Positions 21,277-32,109 of a DNA stretch of 64,000 nt are shown piece after piece. Each line of letters begins with the position of its first letter. Positions within the stretch are counted from its first letter, which is position 1. This DNA is from Corylus avellana. Lineage: Eukaryota > Streptophyta > Magnoliopsida > Fagales > Betulaceae. Made by a program: the position numbers and the translations under genes. The notes below the pieces were generated by a model, which worked only from the letters and a program-made list of their open reading frames with translations, was not told the origin of the DNA and did no database searches. The DNA is taken from positions 17,980,838 to 18,044,837 of the forward strand of contig NC_081547.1 of NCBI RefSeq assembly GCF_901000735.1. Reading direction: 5' to 3'.

Positions 21277-22401
21277 ATGGTTTCCCAGTCCAACAATGTA
21301 CAAGATGAAGATGAATGGCTTGCTGACAATGGAGCCAATACTCACATCACCAATGACTTGGAGAATCTAACTCTAAAGCAACCATATCAGGGTGATGAGA
21401 CAGTAACAGTAGGTAATGGTAGTGGGCTTGGTATCTCCCACACTGGCACTTCTTCTTTTCTTAGCTCAAATCAACTTTTACATCTCAAAAATATCTTACA
21501 CTGTTCTAATGCTACACCAAATTTACTTTCAATTAATAAATTCTGCTGTGACAATGATTGCCATTTTAAAATAATTGATATCTATTTCTTGATTAAGGAC
21601 ATCCTCATAGGGAGGATCCTCCTGCAAGGGGCAAGTGAAGATGATCTCTACCCATTAAGGCTACAATACTTCACCAGAAATAAAGTAAGAGCATTTACTA
21701 CACGAATTGGGATCAAGGTGTCTTCTTTAGTTTGGCACAACCGCTTAGGGCATCCAAGTCATCAAATCTTGCAACATCTGCTTCACAACTACAACCTTCT
21801 TGTGTCTTCAGTTAAGTCTAGTCAATCTATTTGTGTTTTATGTCAATTAGGAAAGAGCAAAAAGTTACCCTTTGCTGAGTCTAGTCGTGTCACCACTGCT
21901 CCATTGGAGCTTATTCATAGTGATGTATGGATTTCTCCTTTATCTTCAATCAATGGAAGCAAATGCTATGTTATTTTTATTGATGATTTCTCTAGATATA
22001 CCTGGCTATTTCCTCTTATACTCAAATTAGATGTCTTTGAAACCATTATCAAATTCAAGTGCTTGATAGAAAATTTATTTTCCCTTAGAATCAAACAACT
22101 TCAAACAGATGGGGATGGTGAATACACCTCTCATAACTTTACTAAATTTTTGTCAACACATGTTCTTCATCGAGTTACCTATCCACATACATCTAAACAA
22201 AATGGAGTTTTAGAAAGAAAACATAGGCATATCATTGAATTTGGCCTTAGTCTTCTAGCTCAATCCCACCTTCCTTCAAAATATTGGGTTCAAGCTGTCA
22301 TTACTGCCGTGTATCTCATCATAGACTGCCTACCCCCACTCTCCAAAACTCAACTCCTTTCACCAAACTCTACAATAAGGAACCAGACTACACCTTTCTA
22401 A
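21277..22401 (+). pseudogene. copia protease and integrase
   Basis: The open frame of 374 codons begins inside gag's end. The protease motif is WLADNGANTHITND, with Asn where the catalytic Asp-Ser/Thr-Gly usually has Ser or Thr. The pre-integrase zinc region has HNRLGHPSHQIL and CVLCQLGK. The integrase core keeps all three acidic residues: Asp in IHSDVW, Asp in QTDGDGEY and Glu in NGVLERKHR. A frameshift at about 22310 moves the remaining coding sequence to another frame. Confidence 0.88.
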
Positions 22402-22943
22402 AAACTCTTCGTCGTGCTTGTTATCCCCTCTTCAGACCCTATGCTAAACACAAGTTGGAATTCATAAGAAAACAATGCATCTTCCTTGGATACAGTGCTC
22501 ACCAAAAAGGTTACAAGTGCCTTGATCCCAGCTCCAATTCTGTATATGTCTCTAGACATGTTATTTTTGATGAATTGGTGTTTCTTGCACATGGTAGAGC
22601 AGCGTCTTCATCCCCTAACGAATCAGATCCTTCCCCTACAGGTATTGTTCTTGATCCTTCTCATTTTTACTCTGTGAATAATTCTGATTTTAGTATTGTT
22701 CACACTTCACTGACTTCCCCAACACAAATACATGCCCTAACAACCACTCCTGCTTCCCCTGTCTCCTCAAGACTTTCTTCTTCACCAACATCTGAACCCT
22801 TTACTCCCTTGGTTACCCCTACTGCAGAATTGCTGCCACCTACCCCTCATTCTTTGCCTTCCTCCCCTATCCCCATCATAAGATCAATCTCCTATCCCCA
22901 GCCCAGATCAATCCATACTTCAGCTTTTACTTGCACCTCTTGA
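22284..22943 (+). pseudogene. copia integrase C-terminal part and linker
   Basis: This is the shifted continuation of the integrase frame. It contains the copia pattern FGCACYP-like (here RACYPLFRPYAKHKLE) followed by CIFLGYSAHQKGYKCLDPSSNSVYVSRHV cut in two by my length limit: CIFLGYSAHQKGYKC and YVSRHVIFDE. A long Ser/Thr/Pro-rich linker then leads to a stop at about 22941. Coding remnants continue to the solo LTR insertion at 23118. Confidence 0.85.
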
Positions 22944-23118
22944 GCAAGCCTCTCCTCATATTATCACAAGATCCATGACTGGAAACTCCAAACCTAAGTC
23001 TTTTCCCAAATATCAGCTATTCCTATCCTTAAAATCAACCAAGGCTGGACTAAAATCCTTTCATACCACATCCTTGCCTTCTTTCCCTACCACATTTGCT
23101 CAAGCTATCTCCAACCCT

Positions 23119-24487
23119 TGATAAGCGCCAAAATATTCATATTTTCAGCCCTTATCTTACATGTTTTAATCCTTTGGTTTTGGTTAAATAGGTCTTTTTA
23201 CTTCCTTTTTGTGTTTTTGATGTTTTTACAGGCTTTTGGAAGAAAGTGAAGTAAAACTGGGTGATTTAGGCTCAAAAAGAGAATCTGGGAAAATTGGAGC
23301 TCCCTGGTACTGCGATCAATCTCAAGGTACCTGCGATCGAGCGCAATACCAGAGGAGATACTGAACGAGCTAGGCCAGGAGCGATCGAGCGCAGGCAAAA
23401 GAGGCATCGGTCGTAGACGTGCGATCGAGCGCGCACGGGCTGCGATCGAGCGAACCCGTGCGCAGGAGGCATTCCAAGTGGCGGCTGCAATGTCCCTATT
23501 TCCATATTAGGGTTTTTCAAACTCCAAATTGTAATAGGACTAAAACCCTGCGAAAACCCTAGGGTTTATTACTTTTCCAAGGACTTCTAAAGCCTATAAA
23601 TAGACTTCTAAGCCTTTAGAATAGAGAGGCGTGGAGAAAGGAGAAGAATAGAAGCTCTCAAGTCAAATCTCGGGTTTATTCTTTCTTTTCTTTGCTTTTA
23701 TTTTATGAAGATATTTAAACATCAACTCTATGTGTAGCTAATTTATTTAGTAGGGCTAGATTGAAGCGCTAATTATGTTTATTTAATATTTCAATATTGG
23801 CGCCTTTGTGGTAATCATGTTGTGTTGCTTAACTTGATTAATTCCTATTTTCATGAATTCCTCATATGTATATGACTGGCCATTATATGCATGTGGTATG
23901 GACTTGTTAGTTAGATCAATTTGGATGGCCGAGTCCTGGGTTTAACATAAGTAACAAAAGAATCCACACCGCGATTCTTGGGTTAATCAACATAGGGAAT
24001 TAGGTGTGTATACCCTAGGCGCTGTGTGTTTGTCGATTTCCATAGAACATATGCTTTTCTAAAGAACAACTTAGTATATACCATGCTAAATCCTTTAGGA
24101 AAGAAAAGAGTTAGAGTATGTACCCATGCCTAACTCGTTGCTTAGGGAAATCAATAGCTTAAGGAGTTAGAGTTTAACCCTTAGGTTGGCAAACATTAGG
24201 TATTCAAAATATGATTGGATCATTGGCATATTGTTATATTAATTGAGCATAATTAATGGTGGATTTCAAAGCCCTACCTTTACCTTTACTTTATCTTTAT
24301 ATCTTTTTACTTTTCTTAATATCAAATCTGTGACAATTTGATATTTTAATTAATTCGAAACAAAATCACAATCTCCGTGGGTTCGACCTCGTACTTGCTG
24401 CACTATACTATTGTTTTGACCTTGTGCACTTGCGAGTTAAAACGTACTAAATATTATCTATTAATTTAGATAGTATTTGGCACAACA
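23119..24487 (+). repeat. solo LTR (1369 bp) inside the copia element, perfect target duplication
   Basis: It begins TGATAAGCGCC and ends GGCACAACA, with ACCCT on both sides (23114-23118 and 24488-24492). Deleting it joins the copia frame between linker and RT. It belongs to the 1.3-kb Athila-like LTR family. It has U3 palindromes (about 23330-23460), a tataaatag TATA box (about 23597) and a degraded four-hairpin array (about 24000-24185, where only the third stem GAGTTAG/CTAACTC is well kept). No internal sequence remains, so it arose by recombination between two LTRs. Confidence 0.95.
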
Positions 24488-24899
24488 ACCCTCAATGGTT
24501 TGCTGCAATGGAAAGTGAACTTCAAGCTTTGGCTAACAATGGTACTTGGTCTCCCTGCCCTAGACCATTACATCGAAACATCATCAAAAACAAGTGGGTG
24601 TTTCGGCTAAAGGAAAAATCAGATAGCACTATTGAAAGATACAAGGCAAGACTAGTGGCTAAGGGTTTTCAACAAAGAGATAGTATTGACTACACTGAAA
24701 CTTTTAGTCCAGTTATCAAACTAGCAAATATACGGATTCTACTATCCTTAGTAATCCACTACAATTGGCCCCTCAAGCAATTGGATGTCTTCAATGCTTT
24801 CCTTCATGGTCACTTCAATGAAGAAGTCCTCATGGAGCATCCTACTATTTTTTTTGATGCAGCTTTTCCAGATCATGTATGTAAGCTCAAAAAGGCCCT
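24488..24899 (+). pseudogene. copia reverse transcriptase, N-terminal half
   Basis: The frame reads the copia RT start: WFAAMESELQAL, then NKWVFRLKEKSDSTIERYKA, LVAKGFQQRDSIDY, TFSPVIKLANIRILL and QLDVFNAFLHG, ending at KLKKAL. This covers palm motifs up to the first catalytic Asp (QLDV). The YxDD box is missing because element C inserted at 24900 after GCCCT. The downstream part is not found in this window. Confidence 0.9.
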
Positions 24900-27592
24900 T
24901 GATAAGTGTGGAATGTTACATATTCTAGCTCCTTAATTTATATATGTTAATCTCTTAGTTTTGTTATTGTGTGATGGTTTTTTGCTATTTTTGTGTTTCC
25001 TTTTAGTTTTTAGGTTTTTGAAGAAAAGAAAGCATTTCGGGAAAATTCCAAGCTTAAAGGACAATTTAGGAGAAAATCTGTGAGCAATGAGATTGAGCAC
25101 AAGTACTTAGGCTTGAGTGCAGAAGAAGAAGGAGTGAGTGCATCAGCGCTCGATCGCACAAGCAGCCAAGCTCGAACGCATCAGTGCTCGAGCGCACAAG
25201 AGCCAAGATCGAGCCCAGTCATGCGCTTGAATGCACCAATTTGGGATCGAGCACACTCGAGAGCCCAGCGTGCGGCAGAACCCATTTTCCACATCAGATT
25301 AGGTTTTCAGTCTCCTATTTTAACTAGATGATTGACCTACAGTTTTACTAGAGTTTCTAGGGTTTCTAGGTTTCTCCTTATCCTATAAATAGGCCTCTAC
25401 ACATTGAGAAAGAGATAGAATTATAGAAAGGAGCTTTGAAAGAGAAATTAGAGACTCAAGCAAGAAGCACTTTCGGTTTCTTCGTTTCGTTTTTATTTTA
25501 ATTATGTGTAACTAAACCTTTGTTAGGGGCTAGATTGAAGCCCTAATCATGTCTCTTTAGGATTTCAATCTTGGTGCCTTTGCTACAGTTATATTTTGGG
25601 ATGTGTTGTGCCAAATACCCACCTAAATTAATAGGCAAATACTTGGTATGTTTTACTCGCAAGTGCACAAGATCAAACAACAGTATAGCAAGAAAATACG
25701 AGATCATTTCCATGATGTAAATTATGTTTAGAAGTAATTTCCTATTTAATTAACAGATAAAATTCAGTTGTCACGATTAAATTAAAATAAAGAAATAAAA
25801 TAAAAGATAAACTAAAACTAAAAAGGATTAAGGTTTTGATATCCACCACTAATCAGACTAATTAAGAAAACAATATGCTAATGCGCCAATCATACCAGTA
25901 TATTAAATGTTTGCCAACCTAAGGGTATGGGTGTCTACTTCTTAAGCTATTGATCTCCCTAAGCAACGAATTAGGCATGGGTGTCTACTCTAATTCTTTT
26001 CTTTCTTAAAGGATTTAGCATGGGTGTCTACTAAGTTGCTCTTTAAAAAAGCATAAATCTGTGGAAATCGACAAACACTTGAGGCCTAGGGCATAGGTGT
26101 CTACTCCTGGTTCCCCATGTTGATTAACCCAAGAACCCGGTGTGGATTTCTTTTGTTACTCTTATTAAACTCAGGACTCGATCATCCAAATTGATTTAAT
26201 TAACTTATCCATACCACATGCATATGTTGATCAGGCAAACACATATGAGAAATTCAAGATAACAGGAATTAATCAAGCTAAATACACCAAAATATAATTG
26301 TAGCAATGGTGCCATATTGAAATCATAAATAGTCATGACTAGGGCTTGAATCTAGCCCTAACTAAAATATAAACTATATAACAAAAATAAAAGGTCGAAG
26401 AGAAGAAAAGCTCAAACTCCTTTTGATCTAGTCTTCAGTTCCTTTCCAGAGCTTGTGCCTCTTTCTCGACACTTTTTTCTAGAAGCTAAGTGGTCTATTT
26501 ATAGGCCTTTAGAAGTCCTTGTTACACTAGTAAACCTAGAAAATTCATAGGGTTTAGTCCTATTACAAGTGGGACTTGGAATACCCTAATATGGAAGGAA
26601 AGGGCATTCTCGCCACAGCTCACTTTTCTTAAGCACACGGGTGCGATCCATCGCAGCCTGTGTGCACTCAATAGCAAACCTGCGATCGAGTCTCCTTGTG
26701 TGCACACGAGTGCACGTCTTGTGCTCGTCTGGTCATTCCGCTTGTAGTGCACTTGATTGCAGGTCCCGTGCGATCAATCGCACTACCAAAGCCTCCAGCT
26801 TTTCCCAAAATTGTTCTTTAAGCTCAATACTTCCAGGTTTTCTTCCTTTTTTTCCAAAGGCCTACGAAGACACAGAAAATACAGAAAAGGAATAAAATGG
26901 CAAAAACTAACAACACTAAGGAATTAACACAAATAAGTTTAAGGGCTAAAATATGAATATTTTGGCACTTATCGGGATACTTAACTTGATTATTTTTTAT
27001 TTGATTGAATTCCTCAAATGAATGTGTTTGATTTACATATGCATGTGTTTGGATTTGTTATTTGTGTCAATTTGGATGACCATGTCTTGGTCATAATACA
27101 GTGACAAATGAACCTCATCACGGGTTCTTGGATTAATCAACATGGAAAACCGGGAGTAGATACCATGCCCTAGGCTTCATGTGCTTGTCGATTTCCATAG
27201 ATTTATGCTTTCTTGAAGAAAAACTTAGTAGATTCCATGCCTAATTCATTGCTTAGGGAGATCAATAGCTCCAGGAGTAGATACCATGCCTTTAGGTTGG
27301 TAAGCACTAAGGATACCGGTATGATTGTAGCATTGGTATATTGTTTATCTTAATTGAGTATGATTAGTGGTGGATGTCAAAACCCTAACCCTTTCGTTAT
27401 TATTTCAAATCAATCTTTCAATTTGTGACATGTAGTTAATTAATTAGGAAAATCAGTCTAAGCATAATTTCACCAATCCTCGTGGGAATGATCTCGTATT
27501 TGCCTACTATTGTATCGTTTTGATCTTGTGCACTTGCGAGTAAAACGTACCAATTATTCATCTATTAATTTATGTGGGTAATTGGCATAACA
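24900..27592 (+). repeat. element C 5' LTR, interrupted (about 1318 bp without insert)
   Basis: It begins TGATAAGTG and ends GGCATAACA. It belongs to a subfamily with a different U3, containing words such as agcgctcgatcgcac and gctcgagcgcac (25145-25260), and a tataaatag TATA box (about 25384). In the hairpin segment (27150-27300) the common loop is AGTAGATACCATG. The solo LTR 25604-26973 splits it. Confidence 0.88.
25604..26973 (-). repeat. solo LTR nested in the element C LTR
   Basis: It begins TGTTGTGCC and ends CACTTATC in plus reading, 1370 bp. The flanking copies are GGGAT (25598-25602 and 26974-26978), but there is one extra G on the left and the final A is missing on the right. Alternatively the duplication is GGATG/GGATA with one change. 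All four common-loop copies here are of the GTGTCTAC type and the third stem is GAATTAG/CTAATTC (25968-25974 with 25990-25996). Confidence 0.88.
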
Positions 27593-27598
27593 AGTTTT

Positions 27599-27616
27599 TG
27601 GCGCCGTTGCCGTGGC
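27599..27616 (+). promoter_or_regulatory. element C primer binding site (tRNA-Asp)
   Basis: TGGCGCCGTTGCCG is an exact match to the complement of the plant tRNA-Asp 3' end over 14 bases. The next bases already belong to the env-like sequence, so the deletion starts inside or directly after the primer site. Confidence 0.85.
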
Positions 27617-27993
27617 ATCAAGGGCACTCCAGCGGATGGACCAATCACTGTACACCCACAATTTGACAGAGTCTAGTGGAACCAAAGCTACTCACACATG
27701 CCATGGGTACCTCGAGCACCAGTAGCCAATGTAGAAAGGGTCGAGGAGGAGGAGCCTATGGACATGGATGAGCCTCCAGCTGAGGAGGAGGATACCGTCA
27801 CCAGGGGCATTTCAAAGTATCATTTTATCTGTGATGAGTTGGCGTACCTCCGGTTTGATCTGGTTGATCAGAGAAGGGAGGCCTAGGAGGACAAGTTCTT
27901 AGCAGACCAACAATTAGAGAGGCAAGAAGAATTACTGCGGTCCATTCTAGCACAATTGCCACCTGCCCCATGGGCATCTTCTTCTACACCATA
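27617..27993 (+). pseudogene. C-terminal tail of the env-like frame (element C)
   Basis: It corresponds to the last third of the env-like frame of G (53772-54170). Shared features are the SYSHMP motif, a run of acidic residues (EEEEPMDMDEPPAEEED), and the DQRREA segment followed by a Leu/Gln-rich end before a stop. Stops occur near 27672 and 27885. No start codon or upstream domain remains. Confidence 0.7.
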
Positions 27994-29280
27994 ATGACTG
28001 TCTGGCTGAAGATGGTAAACTTAGCGCTCTAGGGAGGCACCCCATTCCATGACAAGTGTTCCTACATTCCAGTTTGGGGGTATGCTAAGAGCCATACCTA
28101 TTCAAACCAGTTTTCTCATCTCCATGGTACGATCTCTCCATTTTTCTCTATACATTGAGGACAATGTTTAATTCAAGTTTGAGGGAATGGGAAATACACA
28201 CACACACACTTTGTCTATTTTATTTTTTTTAAAATGCATATTCATGTCATTCTTGAGATTTTGGTTGATCTAGTAACTGTGATTGGAATTTCATTACTGA
28301 GCTTAAAATGTTAAACACATGATCTGATGGCTAGAATTTCTAAGTCTAATACTTACTTCTGGCATTTGAAAATTCACATGTTTTGATTTTAATTGCCACA
28401 AGCACATTAGCACTTAGTTTGTGAGGTATGACATGTAATTCTGATTGTGTATGTTTTTCAATATTTTGGGTGAAGCTGGGAGACTTGTTGGATAAAAACT
28501 TTGGCATATAAAAAAAAAAAAAAAAAAGTTGATCGTTGTGAGATTTTTACTAAGTAACTAGACCTTTTGCCTCATTAAGCAATGAGTGTTCATGTCAAAA
28601 GGTGAAAATTTTAATTTGGTTAAAGTCATGGCTAGTTTGGTTTCGTAGCCTTTTTTATTGGAGTTAGTAAGTCTTTAGGGGTGTCTTTACACCTAATGCC
28701 TAAAACCATCTGGTTTGGGAGTCATTGGCTTAACACTTGTTACATGGGTCAATTAGAAAGCTTAAGGGAACTAAGCATTCCACAACTAGACCAAAAAGAA
28801 AGAAAAGAAAGCTATGCCTTGGTTATTCATTCCTATGGAATCCCAATGAACTTTGAGGTATTGAGTCGTTGCACATTAGAAATAATTTGGAAGCCTCATA
28901 ATTATGTGTCAGTTTAATTCGCACTAAATTGAACTTGTGATGCCTTAGCCTATCTTTTGTAAGTGGATAGACTTTGGAATTTCATTTCATTGTGAAGAGG
29001 GAGTTTGTTGTTTTAAGCTTGCTAGTGAATGAAAACCATTGTTTTGAGTGATACTTCAATCTTATGGATGACATGAATTTTGCATAATATTTGTGGGTAA
29101 CATTTTTGTTAAACCACTTGTCCTACTGGGGATGCCTAGGAGTTTAAAAGGCTTGTTGCATACGCTAAATGCAATTGTGTTTCCCACGACAGAGGAGGTA
29201 GAGTAGTTGTTGTTTTTTTGTTTCTTTTTATTTTCAGTTAAGTACTGCTAAGAGACTAGTAATATGTAAGCTAGGGGGTC
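27994..29280 (+). other. element C 3' non-coding region
   Basis: In order it holds the first purine tract (28071-28084), a 6-bp stem hairpin with AGGA loop (28152-28167), the second purine tract (28174-28190), a CA repeat (28198-28208), a poly-A run (28508), AT-rich conserved blocks, and the terminal purine tract ending in CTAGGGGGTC at 29280. The T-rich acceptor segment present in A and G is absent just before the first tract. Confidence 0.7.
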
Positions 29281-30165
29281 TGATAAATGCTGAAAGTTAC
29301 ACATTCTAGCCCCTTAATTTACATATGTTAATCTCTTAGTTTTGTTATTATGTGATGTTTTGTGTTGTTTTTGTGTTTTCTTTCAGTTTTTAGGTTTTTG
29401 AAGAAAAGAAAGCATTTCTGGAACATTCCAAGCTTAAAGGACAATTTGGGAGAAAAGCTGCAAGCAATGAGATCGAGCACAAGTACTTAGGCTAGAGCGC
29501 ATCAGCGCAAGATCGCAGCAGAAGAAGGAATCGAGCGCATCAGCACTCGATCACCCAAGTAGCCAAGCTCGAACGCTTCAGCGCTCGAGCGTACAAGAGC
29601 TAGGATCGAATGCAGCCATGTGCTTGAGCGTACCAATCTAGGATCGAGCGCACTTGAGTGCCTAGCATGCAGCAGAACCCCTTTTCCACATCAGATTAGG
29701 TTTTCAGTCTCCTATTTTAACTAGGAGATTGACCTACGGTTTTACTAGAGTTTCTAGGGTTTATAGGTTTCTCCTAATCCTATAAATAGGCATTTACACA
29801 TTGAGAAAGATATAGAATTATAGAGAGGAGCTTTAGGAGAAAAATTGGAGGCTCAAGCAAGAAGGGCTTTCGGTTTCTTCTTTTCCTTTTTGTTTTAGTT
29901 ATGTGTAACTAAACCTTTGTTAGAGGCTAGATTGAAGCCCTAATCATGTCTCTTTAGGATTTCAATATTGGCGTCTTTGCTGCAATTATATTTTGGGATG
30001 CTTGCCTATTTGATTCAATTTCTCATATGAATGTGTCTGATCAACTTATGCATGTGTTTGGATTTGTTGTTTGTGTCAATTTGGATGACTGAGTCGCATA
30101 ATAAAGCTAGAAAAGAATCTCATCACGGGTTCTTAGATAAATCAACATGGAAAACCGGGAGTAGA
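29281..30165 (+). repeat. element C 3' LTR, truncated
   Basis: It begins TGATAAATGC and follows the 5' LTR to the phrase ccgggagtaga, where the minus-strand LTR fragment at 30166 interrupts it. The continuation is not found elsewhere in the window. Confidence 0.85.
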
Positions 30166-30482
30166 TGTTGTATGAAATACTACTTAAATTAATAGATAAT
30201 ATTTGGTATGCTTTACTCGCAAGTATACAAGATCAAGCGATAGTATAGCAGGCAAATACGAGATCATTCCCATGAGGATTGGTAAATTATGTTTAGAAGT
30301 AATTTCCTATTTAATTAAACATATGAAATTCAATTGTCACGATTGAATTTAATATAAAGAAATAAAATAAAAGATAAACTAAAACTAAAAAGGATTAGGG
30401 TTTTGATACACCACTAATCAGACTAATTAAGATAACAATATGCCAATGCGCCAATCATATCGGTATATTTAATATTTGCCAA
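30166..30482 (-). repeat. minus-strand LTR fragment, end portion
   Basis: It starts TGTTGTATG and reads as the terminal 317 bp of a family-1 LTR. Left flank GTAGA. Element E begins immediately at 30483, so E inserted into this LTR. Confidence 0.75.
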
Positions 30483-30678
30483 TGTTAAGTACTAAAATAT
30501 TTATATTTTTAGCCCTTAACATACATGTTTTAATCCTTCAGTTTTAGTTAATTTATGTCATTTTAGCTCTTTTATGTGTTTTCCTTGATTTTGTAGGTCA
30601 TTGGAAGAAAAAGAAGCAATCTCAGAAGTTTTGGACTTAAAAGAGCTATTTTGGGAAATTGGAGGCTCTGGTAGTGCA

Positions 30679-30830
30679 ATCGATCGCTGGGGAGCTACGA
30701 TCGAGTGCATTGCAGGCAAAGACCACAACACGCAAGGCACCTGTGATCGAACGCCAGCACAAAGACGATCGATCACAGTCCTGCGATTGATCGCACACGG
30801 GCTGCAATCGAGCACACCTGTGCGTGATGG
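30679..30830 (+). promoter_or_regulatory. U3 palindrome cluster upstream of the TATA box (E LTR)
   Basis: Five or six words related to GCGATCGATCGC lie within 150 bp (caatcgatcgc, acgatcgagtgc, tgatcgaacgc, cgatcgatcac, cgattgatcgc, caatcgagcac), ending about 120 bp before the TATA box. The position suggests enhancer or transcription-factor sites. Confidence 0.7.
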
Positions 30831-31347
30831 GCAAGTCAGCTGCCAGCCCTGATATGGAAAGTAAAAATTCTAGGGTTTTGAAACTTTGTGTGAACTAGGG
30901 TTCAAACCCTACGATTTTTAAGGTTTCTAGAGTATTTCTAAGGCTTATAAATAGACCCTTAAGCCTCTAGATTAGACACACTTTCCAAAGAGAAGAGTTG
31001 GATCTCTTTAAGTCCAAGTTTCGGGTTTATTCTTTTCCTTTCTTTTATTTTATTTTATGAAGATGTTTAACATCAAACTCAAGTGTAACTAATTTATTTA
31101 GTAGGGCTAGATTGAAGCCCTAGTTATGTTTAGTTAATATTCAATATTGGCGCCTTTGTGATGATCATGTTGTGGTATTTAACTTGATTAGTTCCCGATT
31201 TCATGAATTCCTCATATGTGTGTGCCTGATCAACATATGCATGTGGCATGGACTAGTTAGTTAAATCAATTTGGATAACCGAGTCATGGGTTTAACAAAA
31301 GTAATAAAAGAAATCCTCATCGGGTTCTTGGGTTAATCAACATGGGG

Positions 31348-31541
31348 AACCAGGCGTAGACACCCATGCCCTAGGCCTCAAGTGTTTGTTGATTGCACAT
31401 AATTATGCTTTCTTAAAGAACAACTTAGTAGACACCCATGCTAAATCCTTTAAGTAAGAAAAGAATTAGAGTAGACACCCATGCCCAATTCATTGCTTAG
31501 GGAAAGCAATAGCTTAAGGAGTAGACACCCATGCCCTTAGG
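31348..31541 (+). promoter_or_regulatory. four-hairpin array with common loop (E LTR)
   Basis: The loop AGTAGACACCCATGC (first copy with C for A) appears four times (from about 31355, 31427, 31470 and 31520). Stems: GGC/GCC; CTTAG/CTAAA inside CTTAAAG/CTTTAAG; GAATT/AATTC (31463-31467 with 31487-31491); and CTTAAGG/CCTTAGG (31513-31519 with 31535-31541). It lies in the transcribed part of the LTR. Confidence 0.8.
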
Positions 31542-31819
31542 TTGACAAACATTAGATATACATAATATGATCAAAGCATTGGCATATTGATATATTACTT
31601 AAATATAATTAGTGGTGGATATCAAAGCCCTACCTTTTTATTATTATCAACTCAATTCCAATCTTTGTTTTATTTTACTTTTAGACAAAATTTAGCAATC
31701 CTCGTGGGAATGACCCCGTACTTGCACCCAATGATACTATGTTGACCTCGTGCACTTGCGGGTAAAACATACAAGTATTTGCTTATTAATTTAGGTAAAT
31801 ATTTGTAACAACAAGTTTT

Positions 31820-31837
31820 TGGCGTCGTTGCCGGGGA
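31820..31837 (+). promoter_or_regulatory. element E primer binding site (tRNA-Asp)
   Basis: TGGCGTCGTTGCCGGGGA has one difference from the complement of plant tRNA-Asp. Confidence 0.88.
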
Positions 31838-32109
31838 TTGCGGCAAATTTTGTTTAAAATTTTTTCCCTTTAGTTGTGTTATCTTAATTTTCAATTTTCA
31901 ATTTTGTTTTTATCAAAAACCAAAAATATTTTTCGTTTTTCTTAACTTTTTCTGTTTTCTATTTCAGGTTTGCGGACTAGCATTTTGTTACTGTGATCGA
32001 GCGTCAGCCGAGTGCAATCGAGCGCACTTATTTGCGATCGAGCGCAGTTCCAAGGTGCATCCGGACAAGCAGCACTGAAGCTACTTTGACTGAAGAGGCA
32101 ATTCAATTG
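31838..32109 (+). other. element E leader
   Basis: AT-rich leader with a GATCGAGCGC palindrome cluster at 31996-32048, three copies in 55 bp, before the gag ATG at 32110. Confidence 0.7.

Larger units (their letters stand above)
19797..24899 (+). mobile_element. Ty1/copia element, internal region, interrupted and truncated
   Basis: The internal region resumes at 19797 after element A. In order it has a repetitive leader, gag, protease, integrase and RT, the copia order. The solo LTR at 23119-24487 interrupts it between integrase and RT, and the LTR of element C cuts it at 24899 inside RT. RNase H, the rest of RT and the 3' LTR are missing from the window. The gag of UBN2 type and the short LTR suggest the Ale/Retrofit group, but this is not certain. 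Confidence 0.9.
24900..30165 (+). mobile_element. element C: minimal Athila derivative (LTR, env tail, 3' region, LTR)
   Basis: It has a 5' LTR (24900-27592, interrupted by a solo LTR), a perfect tRNA-Asp-type primer site core, only 1.69 kb of internal DNA, a purine tract and a 3' LTR from 29281, cut at 30165. The whole gag-pol region and most of the env-like frame are missing: the primer site runs directly into sequence matching the env-like frame of G near 54160. It cannot encode replication proteins. The left flank GCCCT is the likely target duplication, but its right copy is not seen. Confidence 0.85.
30483..31813 (+). repeat. element E 5' LTR (1331 bp)
   Basis: It begins TGTTAAGTAC and ends GTAACAACA. 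U3 has a palindrome cluster (30679-30830), then a TATAAATAG box (30947-30955). The transcribed part holds the four common-loop hairpins (31348-31541). Confidence 0.92.

Noticed and set aside
30166..30482. A second solo LTR with both ends
   Set aside because: Only the terminal 317 bp are present before element E begins, and no continuation was found in the window.
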